A stretch of 5,225 bases of DNA from Bacteriovorax stolpii. Lineage in GTDB: Bacteria > Bdellovibrionota > Bacteriovoracia > Bacteriovoracales > Bacteriovoracaceae. The stretch lies in assembly GCA_945862475.1 (NCBI GenBank), contig CAMAYW010000205.1, forward strand, positions 1 to 5,225, in the 5' to 3' direction. Shown here piece by piece: positions 1 to 5,225 of the stretch (positions within the stretch are counted from its first letter, which is position 1; every line of letters begins with the position of its first letter). A program made the position numbers and the translations under genes. Under the pieces are notes generated by a model. It ran no database searches, was not told the origin of the DNA, and was given only the letters and a program-made list of their open reading frames with translations.

Positions 1-1215
1 GATCTTAACTCTCTTTTTAATTTCAGTAGGATGCCACATTAAAGAGACTAATTCATAGACGCCTTTGGTGGCCGTTTCCTCTGCTTTATAGGTGATAATA
101 TCTATTGGCAGTGCTACGTAAGCAGTGTCATTTAATTCCATCCCACGAGTGAAAGCATATTTTCCAAGGTAAAGTGAGTTTACTGGATTTTGATTCAATT
201 CATTCTTAACGTCACTTGAATCTGGTGTTACGGACATAAATTTACTTGGGAAAAAATACCCACTCGCTTCTTGTTTTCCGTCTCCCCATTCTCCTTTGCA
301 GTTTGAGGGAAGGTTTTGGCGATCAACAATATGTTTAAAAAAATCTCCTTGAAAATTAATAGGGGAAAACTTAATGGCGAATACTTTATTTGGAAAATCT
401 GATCCGATGCCTAAGAAATTAAATTTTATTTTAGAAAAGAAACTCAAACACTCCGATCGCCTGGTTTTACAGTGAATGATTTCCTCTGCTTCTTGAATCA
501 TATATTGATTTGAGTAGAGAGTGTTATAGATGAGAAACGGGTAGCGTTGAAGCTTGTTGATTTCATCAGGGTCTCCTTCGGAGATGAAAAAAGAGTGCAT
601 TAACCCTTGATGTTCATCTTTTTTTTCTAAACTGGCTTGAGCTTTTTTTATCTGTCTTAAGTAAAGGCTTGAGTCTCGACTTTTCATCATTAAAAATGGA
701 GGAGAGTTTTGATCTTTAATAACCCACGTAGCATATAAGTTTTGCGAAGTTGTAAGTTCAATATCGCGATTTTCCCAAATTTTGTCTTCCCATTCTTTTT
801 TTCCTGGGTAAGCGAGCTTTGATTCCAAGACACCCTTAGCGTCTTTGTAAAATTGAAGGCACGTGAGATTGGATAGTATCGGAGGAAGGTTGGTAGGAGT
901 GACAAAATTTTCTCCTTGAAGTTCCTTGATGCAAGGTTCAGTTTTTTCATCAGTATTTTCACAGGATTTTATCTTAATTGGATAGTTTAAATAGAAAGTG
1001 GAAATTCCAGCACCTTCGGTGAAATTCGTAAGATCTTTTGTAAGGGCTGTGAATTCAGAGATCTGATCCATTTTTTTTGCTTCAGTAACCGTTTGTTTAC
1101 TAAAGTACTGAAACGCCTGAAAACCACCAGCAACCACTACAAACATGATGGCGGAAGCAATAATGATTTCTACGAGACTTAGTCCTTTTTCATTAGTCAG
1201 GTGATTGAAGTTCAA
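1..1215 (-). CDS. Large type IV prepilin / pseudopilin-like protein, 3' end cut by window edge
   Basis: The minus strand is open for 405 codons from a TTG at 1215-1213 to base 1, with no stop, so the C-terminus lies outside the window. The N-terminus is a textbook class III (prepilin) signal: an 11-residue leader ending in Glu-Lys-Gly, then LSLVE, with Glu at mature position +5 and an uninterrupted hydrophobic helix to about residue 34. Prepilin peptidase would be expected to cut after Gly11. The rest is a large globular part with six cysteines (residues 85, 95, 119, 249, 256, 306), an even number that would permit disulphides outside the cytoplasm. TTG is chosen because GGGAG lies 6 nt upstream and the frame is closed by TAA at 1260-1258 with no ATG or GTG between. 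At 405+ residues it is much larger than an ordinary minor pilin (about 150-250). It could belong to a type IV pilus or a type II secretion pseudopilus; no flanking pilus gene is visible to decide. Family call is firm, specific role unknown. Confidence 0.88.
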   Translation of the reverse strand, partial: MNFNHLTNEKGLSLVEIIIASAIMFVVVAGGFQAFQYFSKQTVTEAKKMDQISEFTALTKDLTNFTEGAGISTFYLNYPIKIKSCENTDEKTEPCIKELQGENFVTPTNLPPILSNLTCLQFYKDAKGVLESKLAYPGKKEWEDKIWENRDIELTTSQNLYATWVIKDQNSPPFLMMKSRDSSLYLRQIKKAQASLEKKDEHQGLMHSFFISEGDPDEINKLQRYPFLIYNTLYSNQYMIQEAEEIIHCKTRRSECLSFFSKIKFNFLGIGSDFPNKVFAIKFSPINFQGDFFKHIVDRQNLPSNCKGEWGDGKQEASGYFFPSKFMSVTPDSSDVKNELNQNPVNSLYLGKYAFTRGMELNDTAYVALPIDIITYKAEETATKGVYELVSLMWHPTEIKKRVKI

Positions 1216-1221
1216 AGAAGA

Positions 1222-1226
1222 CTCCC
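1222..1226 (-). promoter_or_regulatory. Ribosome binding site for the prepilin-like gene
   Basis: On the minus strand GGGAG stands 6 nt before the TTG at 1215. It decides the start: the only alternative in-frame codons between the upstream TAA (1260-1258) and this TTG are not initiators, and the TTG puts the prepilin leader at a normal 11 residues. Confidence 0.75.
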
Positions 1227-1259
1227 AGAAAAGTGTGAAAAAAGTGATTGGTTTATCTT

Positions 1260-1265
1260 ATCATA
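1260..1265 (-). promoter_or_regulatory. Possible -10 box of the prepilin-like gene
   Basis: Minus strand TATGAT matches the TATAAT consensus at five of six bases and would place transcription start near 1253, giving a leader of roughly 38 nt ahead of the TTG start. No good -35 box is visible at 16-18 nt (the best is a poor TTCAAT), so this is a tentative call. Confidence 0.3.
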
Positions 1266-1268
1266 GTT

Positions 1269-1274
1269 TAAAAT
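1269..1274 (+). promoter_or_regulatory. Possible -10 box of the membrane-protein gene
   Basis: TAAAAT matches the -10 consensus at five of six bases. A TTGGTT at 1248-1253 could serve as -35, but the 15-nt spacing is short. Transcription starting near 1281 would leave about 20 nt before the ATG at 1301 and almost nothing before the TTG at 1283, which mildly favours the ATG start. A+T-rich sequence yields such matches by chance. Confidence 0.25.
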
Positions 1275-1300
1275 AGTTCTAATTGAACCTTAAGAAAAAA

Positions 1301-2227
1301 ATGAATCATTTCCTCATCTTTGGCACTAGTTATTTTATTTTCATTCTGCTGATATTTATTGGCAGAGATTCTCTTTTAGCGCATCTCCCACTGGGATTAT
1401 TACTTCTCTCTTTTCCGCATTTCATACAGACGTATTGGATTTGGGCACGTGGAATAAAAAACTGGTCTAGAGAATGGATCCCTCTCGCTTTTCCTATTCT
1501 CTATGTAACCATTTTCTTTTTAATTGATTATTTTAAGCATCCCATTTTTTCAATTGATACTCTTCTAAAGGTTTCTTATCTCTACTTACTATACCACTTT
1601 GCTCAGCAGTTATACGGAATCACTCTTTGGTCCTCAATGAAATGGGGGATACATTTTTCGTCTCTTAGAAAACATCTTATGAGGATGCTTTTTTTGGTGA
1701 CTGCAGTTTACTCTTGGCTAGAAATGGAAACGAGAGGTGAGGTGGAGTATTTATTTTTTCATCCCGTTTCATCTTGGAAGCTCTCCTCAGGTTACCTCAT
1801 TTTTGGATTTGCTTTGGTCTTCTGCTTATCGGTGATAGTGGTTTTTCTAAGTTTTTGGGATTTTATTCAGAAAAAAAATCTTCGGATGATTTATCTACTT
1901 GCTCCACTGGGGCTCTCTTGGCTTTGGTTCATTCCTCCTTTAAATAAGGATTTAACTTTCTATCTACCACTTCTTCATGGCCTTCAGTATATGCCCTTCA
2001 TATTTTTAAAAACAAAAGACCTATCTAAAAGCGGACAATTAGTTCTTGCTGTCGCGAGTGTGGGGATTGGTTGGGTGTTTTTTCGTTGGCTACCCTTCGA
2101 GGTTTCAATTCTCGAAGGGACTCTGTGGCCGGCGTTGATTTTGAGCTTTCTCAATAATCACCATTTCATTATTGATGGAAGGATTTGGAAGCTTAGAGAT
2201 CCAGCTAATCAAATTTTACTAGATTGA
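1301..2227 (+). CDS. Multi-pass inner-membrane protein of unknown function with histidine clusters
   Basis: This encodes a very hydrophobic protein of 308 residues with about nine or ten likely membrane segments, roughly at residues 4-21, 25-41, 61-78, 88-104, 127-142, 164-185, 195-212, 219-235, 246-264 and 274-286. Inside or beside them lie polar residues that look functional: PHF around His40, YHFAQQ around His99, LHGLQY around His226, and near the end NHHFIIDGRIWK with His287, His288 and Asp292, followed by a short RDP tail. Buried histidines with a C-terminal HHxxxD pattern could bind a metal or haem, but I cannot assign a family. The ATG at 1301 is preferred. An in-frame TTG at 1283 would add six residues (MNLKKK), and neither has a good Shine-Dalgarno site; only A-rich sequence precedes the ATG. 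It is transcribed divergently from the prepilin-like gene and ends in TGA 11 bp from the convergent secreted-protein gene. It is a real gene: the hydrophobic pattern runs its full length. Confidence 0.8.
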   Translation: MNHFLIFGTSYFIFILLIFIGRDSLLAHLPLGLLLLSFPHFIQTYWIWARGIKNWSREWIPLAFPILYVTIFFLIDYFKHPIFSIDTLLKVSYLYLLYHFAQQLYGITLWSSMKWGIHFSSLRKHLMRMLFLVTAVYSWLEMETRGEVEYLFFHPVSSWKLSSGYLIFGFALVFCLSVIVVFLSFWDFIQKKNLRMIYLLAPLGLSWLWFIPPLNKDLTFYLPLLHGLQYMPFIFLKTKDLSKSGQLVLAVASVGIGWVFFRWLPFEVSILEGTLWPALILSFLNNHHFIIDGRIWKLRDPANQILLD

Positions 2228-2238
2228 AAAGTACGTTC

Positions 2239-2934
2239 TTACATCTGCTGAATCGTACCATCACCAGCGATGAAGATGGTCATGTTATTACGATCTTCTT
2301 TGATAAGAGTCGAAACTGAATAGCTAAGAACTAGAGTTGCAGTTGCAATAGGATCTTCATCAGTTCCAATGTTAGTGAGCCCAACAAGACTCATCTTAGC
2401 ATTGAAAGTATATCCCCAGGCCACTGTGATGTTCTCAGGAACAATCTGAGCATTCGTGATAAAGGCACCCTTGCCTTTATATTGTCCACCGTGGCTCATG
2501 TTGACGTTGTAAGTGAAAGAAACAACCTCAGCATTATAGCCATTTTTGTAAGTAACTTTAAATTTTACAAACTTTGGTGCCTGCCAACGAGAAAGTTTCA
2601 TGGGAGTGATATCTTTCCCAAATTCAGTGTCTAAAGGAAGAACAGATATGGGAGCATAGTTGGTGTTAATCACTGGTTTTCCAGCTTCCACAATTTTATA
2701 AATCTCTTTACCGAAAGCGATGATTTCTCTCATGACAGAAATAATGTCACCAACTTCAGAGCCTGGTCCTGGGCCTCTCGTTGTTCTAGGAGGTTCGTAG
2801 TTTTCGGAACTATCGAGAACTTCCACCGTCATGTCAGAGATTTGGTAGTAGGGGTCTTGAGGATCGATACTAGGATTGGCAGAGGCCACAAAAGAAAAAA
2901 GGGTAATAACTAAACCAATCGCTAGTTTGCTCAT
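2239..2934 (-). CDS. Secreted (periplasmic or extracellular) protein of unknown function
   Basis: This is a 231-residue protein with a clear Sec signal peptide: Met-Ser-Lys, a hydrophobic core at residues 4-16, then Ala-Ser-Ala with expected cleavage after Ala19. There is no lipobox cysteine and no cysteine anywhere, so it should be a soluble exported protein rather than a lipoprotein. The mature part starts with an acidic, proline-rich stretch (residues 20-50), a short RGPGPG linker (53-58), and an amphipathic helix (about 62-85) ending GKPVIN. The second half looks all-beta, with alternating hydrophobic residues, a single WQAP near 117-120 and VAWGYTF near 171-177, finishing with GDGTIQQM. 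The start is the ATG at 2934, with GGGAG 5 nt upstream. An in-frame ATG at 2958 would add eight residues before the signal peptide and is less likely. I do not recognise the family. It lies downstream of, and in the same direction as, the RRM gene, but the 90-bp gap and its own ribosome site suggest independent expression. Confidence 0.8.
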   Translation of the reverse strand: MSKLAIGLVITLFSFVASANPSIDPQDPYYQISDMTVEVLDSSENYEPPRTTRGPGPGSEVGDIISVMREIIAFGKEIYKIVEAGKPVINTNYAPISVLPLDTEFGKDITPMKLSRWQAPKFVKFKVTYKNGYNAEVVSFTYNVNMSHGGQYKGKGAFITNAQIVPENITVAWGYTFNAKMSLVGLTNIGTDEDPIATATLVLSYSVSTLIKEDRNNMTIFIAGDGTIQQM

Positions 2935-2939
2935 AAACA

Positions 2940-2944
2940 CTCCC
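2940..2944 (-). promoter_or_regulatory. Ribosome binding site for the secreted-protein gene
   Basis: Minus strand GGGAG stands 5 nt before the ATG at 2934. It selects this start over the upstream in-frame ATG at 2958 and gives a signal peptide of normal length. Confidence 0.8.
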
Positions 2945-3024
2945 TGTAAGATAAGCACTACAAGTATTGTGTCTGAGCTAGGAACAAACTGGCCACAAAA
3001 ATGTTCTTGCTCTCAATGATGAAA

Positions 3025-3435
3025 CTAGGTTGTCTTTTTGTTCGCGACTTTGAATTTCAATGGGTTGGAATTTCTTTTGGCCTCGTTACGAGCTTTCTTT
3101 TTAAGCTGGATCTCTTTAAAGTCTAGATCCTTTTGAGGCTTACTTGCTTTCATCATGATATTTTTTATCGGGGCAGATTTAAGAGGAGTCGCGTATTTCG
3201 CTTTCACCGTGCGGCCATCAACGATAGTTTCATTAAGCCCTTCAATTGCTTTCTTAGCATCTGCAGCTGAAGTCATTTCTACGAAGGCCATTCCGCGGGA
3301 CTGATTTGTTGTAGGTTCAACAATAATTTTAATATTCTTAATTTTTCCGAACGGAGAGAACATGGATTTTAATCCATTACGGTCACGATTGTAGCTAAGG
3401 TTACTTATATAAACGGTGGCGTTCGGAGTTTGCAT
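3025..3435 (-). CDS. Single-RRM RNA-binding protein with basic C-terminal tail
   Basis: This is a 136-residue protein whose first 85 residues form one RNA recognition motif. RNP2 is VYISNL (8-13) and RNP1 is RGMAFVEM (47-54), with the usual spacing, the SPFG turn at 27-30 and a final GRTVKAKYA strand. Proteins of this kind bind single-stranded RNA; bacterial members are small cytoplasmic proteins, some linked to cold response or RNA localisation in other phyla. The aromatic contact in RNP2 (Tyr9) and the central RNP1 Phe51 are present, but the first RNP1 aromatic is Met49. The tail, 85-136, carries about 14 lysines and two arginines against four acidic residues and is probably disordered and RNA-contacting. 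The start is taken at the second of two adjacent ATGs (3435), which has GAGG 6 nt upstream. The first ATG (3438) has only 3 nt, and a TTG at 3447 overlaps that site. It follows the synthetase gene by 93 bp on the same strand and may be co-transcribed with it. Confidence 0.93.
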   Translation of the reverse strand: MQTPNATVYISNLSYNRDRNGLKSMFSPFGKIKNIKIIVEPTTNQSRGMAFVEMTSAADAKKAIEGLNETIVDGRTVKAKYATPLKSAPIKNIMMKASKPQKDLDFKEIQLKKKARNEAKRNSNPLKFKVANKKTT

Positions 3436-3441
3436 CATGGG

Positions 3442-3445
3442 CCTC
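3442..3445 (-). promoter_or_regulatory. Ribosome binding site of the RRM gene
   Basis: Minus strand GAGG is 6 nt before the ATG at 3435 and only 3 nt before the ATG at 3438, favouring the former. It begins four bases after the end of the hairpin at 3450-3467, close enough for folding or protein binding there to affect initiation. Confidence 0.65.
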
Positions 3446-3449
3446 AACG

Positions 3450-3467
3450 ATTGATTTTTTAATCAAT
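3450..3467 (-). promoter_or_regulatory. A/U-rich stem-loop next to the RRM gene's ribosome site
   Basis: The sequence is a perfect 7-bp inverted repeat: on the minus strand ATTGATT, loop AAAA, then AATCAAT. It lies in the leader of the RRM gene. With one G-C pair the RNA stem would be weak. No U-run follows, so it is not a terminator. It could be a translation-control or protein-binding site, or a DNA operator; chance is also possible in A+T-rich sequence. Confidence 0.4.
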
Positions 3468-3476
3468 TAACACCCC

Positions 3477-3497
3477 AAGGTTTAGAAGTAAAACCTT
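3477..3497 (-). promoter_or_regulatory. Second stem-loop between the synthetase and RRM genes
   Basis: A perfect 7-bp inverted repeat, AAGGTTT on the minus strand, a 7-nt loop TACTTCT, then AAACCTT. It starts 32 bases after the synthetase stop codon. The bases after it on the minus strand are GGGGTG, not a T-run, so a classical intrinsic terminator is unlikely. An mRNA processing or stabilising hairpin at the end of the synthetase message is an alternative. Confidence 0.4.
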
Positions 3498-3528
3498 AAT
3501 CCCGGGTATGTAAAATTGACTCCCTCTT

Positions 3529-5225
3529 TTAAACGGATTCTACCTCAGAACCGTCTACTGCCGGAAAGTAATGGGTCTTTTGGCCAATGACATGACCAGA
3601 GGTCATAGGTTTACCTAGCTCATCTAGGGAGAAAACACTCTCCGGTAGATTGAGGGACTGACGAACTCTATCCATGGTTTGTGGGGCAAATGGGTAGAGC
3701 ATGATCATGAGATTCTTTAAAACATAGAATGAAGTGTAGAGACCATCCTGACGTCCCTCTAGAGGGGCGCGGTCGTCGTGAGGTTTATATTGAACGAAGA
3801 AGCTATTAATTAAACGAGCATAATTTTCAATTTGTCCGAGAAGGGTGAGGTATTCAGCTTTTTCCATATTCTTAAGATAAAGCTGCACAATTTTCATGGT
3901 CTCTTTTTCTGCCTTCTCTAAAATCTTTCCTTCAGGAACTTTTCCATCAAATCGAGAGTGGGCAGCAGATATGGGTTTTTCAATCGCCGCATTCATAGGC
4001 CCCGCTAGAAACTTATTTCTTTCTTTAAAGGTCTCAAAATCAAAGTTTGATTGTTTTTCTGGAAGTCCCAAAGTGGAGAGAAAGTATCTCACTTGATCAG
4101 GATCAAACCCCATCTCTTCAATGAGTTGATCACCTGAGAAAAAATTCCCTCGGGACTTACTCATTTTTTCCCCGTTCACCATGAGATGAAACACACTGTA
4201 AACGTCAGTGAGTTGATAGTCACCTTTCTGAGGTTGAGAGTGAGGATCCTTTTGAGATCCAAACCACATCGCTCCTTGCATGAGGACATAAAAATAAACG
4301 TTATCTTGACCTAAAAATTGAAAAATCTTTGCCTCTGGGTCTTTCCAGAATCGCTCATACTCATTGATGTCGCGACCTTGATTTTTGAGCGCAACTTTTG
4401 AAAACGAAATCGGAGCAATTAAAGAATCAGGCCAAACGTAGAGAGTTTTACCTTCCATCTCTGAGTCTAAATCTTTTGGAAGTGGAATTCCCCAGCTTAC
4501 GTCTCTAGTGATTGAGCGGTGGGCCCAACCATCCATAAGAGTGCAGGGGATACCCTTATCTTGAATCAGTTTTAGACCAGTATTGAAATCAACTTTATTT
4601 TCAAATTGAACGACGACTTTTTTTCCTGGAGCATATCGACTCTTGTGTTTAGGAAGAGAGGGACGCATTTCTTTAAAAGTAGGCTCATGGGTATTATCAA
4701 ATTGAAAAGCTGGCTGAACGGTTTCAAAGACTTCGTTAAAGACACCTTTACGCCATTTGTTTTGTTTGGTTTTAATCCAATCAGTAAGTTCATCAGAAAC
4801 TTTCCACATATCAAGCCACCAGTGAACGGTGTCTTTTAAAAAGGGAGTTGCATCACTTAAAGATGACTTCGGGTTAATAAGTTCACTCGGGTCATATTGG
4901 GTGCCACAAACTTCACAGTCATCACTATAAGCCGTTAAGTTTGTGCAATTGGGATTAGGGCATTTTCCTGTCACATTTCGGTCTTGAAGAAAGCGATTCA
5001 TTTTGGGATCAAACCACTGCTTCGTGGTTTTTTTCTCGAGCATTCCATTTTTATAAATTTTTCGGATGAAATCCTGACAAAGTTCAGAATGAATAGGAAA
5101 GCAATCAGGACGAGAGGTGCCTGAATAAACGTTCAAGGATATTCCATAACGATCCATGGTCTTTTTTTGCTTCGTATGAATAGAGTCAATAAATTCCCGA
5201 ACAGTTTGATTGTTTTTTATAGCAG
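3529..5225 (-). CDS. metG: Methionyl-tRNA synthetase-like protein, 5' end cut by window edge
   Basis: This is a class I aminoacyl-tRNA synthetase that would activate methionine with ATP and charge tRNA-Met in the cytoplasm. The frame stays open from the TAA at 3531-3529 to the right edge: 564 whole codons plus two bases. The ATG at 5157 is therefore internal; the 22 residues before it (REFIDSIHTKQKK region) look like normal MetRS sequence, and the first part with the HIGH motif is outside. Visible in order: a zinc knuckle with four cysteines (4962-4906, CX4C and CEVC), the SELINPKSSLSDATP strand, RSITRDVSWGIPLP (4518 down), KMSKS (4167-4153), and an alpha-helical anticodon-binding domain to the end. 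It lacks the C-terminal tRNA-binding (EMAP/Trbp111-like) domain that some bacterial enzymes carry. Oddities: about 60 extra residues before RSITRD, and substitutions at positions that form the methionine pocket and read the anticodon in the E. coli enzyme. It is clearly MetRS family; whether it is the housekeeping enzyme or a divergent paralogue cannot be told here. Confidence 0.9.
   Translation of the reverse strand, partial: AIKNNQTVREFIDSIHTKQKKTMDRYGISLNVYSGTSRPDCFPIHSELCQDFIRKIYKNGMLEKKTTKQWFDPKMNRFLQDRNVTGKCPNPNCTNLTAYSDDCEVCGTQYDPSELINPKSSLSDATPFLKDTVHWWLDMWKVSDELTDWIKTKQNKWRKGVFNEVFETVQPAFQFDNTHEPTFKEMRPSLPKHKSRYAPGKKVVVQFENKVDFNTGLKLIQDKGIPCTLMDGWAHRSITRDVSWGIPLPKDLDSEMEGKTLYVWPDSLIAPISFSKVALKNQGRDINEYERFWKDPEAKIFQFLGQDNVYFYVLMQGAMWFGSQKDPHSQPQKGDYQLTDVYSVFHLMVNGEKMSKSRGNFFSGDQLIEEMGFDPDQVRYFLSTLGLPEKQSNFDFETFKERNKFLAGPMNAAIEKPISAAHSRFDGKVPEGKILEKAEKETMKIVQLYLKNMEKAEYLTLLGQIENYARLINSFFVQYKPHDDRAPLEGRQDGLYTSFYVLKNLMIMLYPFAPQTMDRVRQSLNLPESVFSLDELGKPMTSGHVIGQKTHYFPAVDGSEVESV

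Noticed and set aside
690..962. Minus-strand open frame of 90 codons
   Set aside because: It lies in another frame inside the prepilin-like gene, has no recognisable protein features and no ribosome site.
1283..1300. TTG at 1283 as start of the membrane-protein gene
   Set aside because: No ribosome site precedes it and the candidate promoter would start transcription almost on top of it; ATG at 1301 preferred, though not proven.
2959..3024. Possible terminator of the RRM gene and promoter of the secreted-protein gene
   Set aside because: I found no hairpin with a T-run, and the best -35/-10 pairs had poor matches or spacing.
3500..3528. SD-like AGAGGGAG and a CCCGGG palindrome just after the synthetase stop
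   Set aside because: No ATG, GTG or TTG follows at a usable distance, and a 6-bp palindrome is expected by chance.
3896..4096. Plus-strand open frame of 66 codons
   Set aside because: Antisense to the synthetase anticodon-binding domain; the strong conservation is on the minus strand.
4572..4839. Open frames on both strands over the synthetase insertion
   Set aside because: Overlap the well-supported synthetase frame; composition looks like frame shadow. The insertion itself remains in frame with conserved sequence on both sides.
5155..5157. ATG as the start of the synthetase
   Set aside because: The frame continues upstream to the window edge with MetRS-like sequence, and the catalytic N-terminus must lie before it, so this ATG is an internal Met.

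Overview
This A+T-rich window holds five protein genes packed almost end to end. There is no mobile element, CRISPR array, tRNA or rRNA, and no gene-free stretch longer than about 100 bases. The two outer genes run off the window edges. TTG or internal starts, GGGAG/GAGG ribosome sites, a very large prepilin-like protein and a bacterial RRM protein would fit a low-GC predatory-type bacterium of the Bdellovibrionota (Bacteriovorax-like). That placement is an inference from style, not from a marker gene.

Layout, left to right. (1) Bases 1-1215, minus strand: a prepilin-like protein of at least 405 residues. It starts at TTG and continues past base 1, so it has no ATG and no stop inside the window. 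(2) Bases 1216-1300: a short divergent promoter region. (3) Bases 1301-2227, plus strand: a multi-pass membrane protein with conserved-looking histidine clusters and no recognised function. (4) Bases 2239-2934, minus strand: a secreted protein of unknown function with a clear signal peptide, convergent with the previous gene across only 11 bp. (5) Bases 3025-3435, minus strand: a single-RRM RNA-binding protein with a lysine-rich tail. (6) Bases 3436-3528: its leader, which contains two short perfect inverted repeats. (7) Bases 3529-5225, minus strand: a methionyl-tRNA synthetase-like protein, open at the right edge, so its N-terminal HIGH motif lies outside the window.

The synthetase and the RRM gene point the same way and may share a transcript, with the two hairpins between them as possible processing or translation-control elements. 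The prepilin and the membrane protein diverge from one small intergenic region. The secreted protein has its own strong ribosome site. Nothing here forms an obvious new multi-gene system. The most unusual item is the synthetase: it keeps KMSKS and the zinc knuckle but differs from the E. coli enzyme at several methionine-pocket and anticodon-reading positions, and carries an insertion of about 60 residues.
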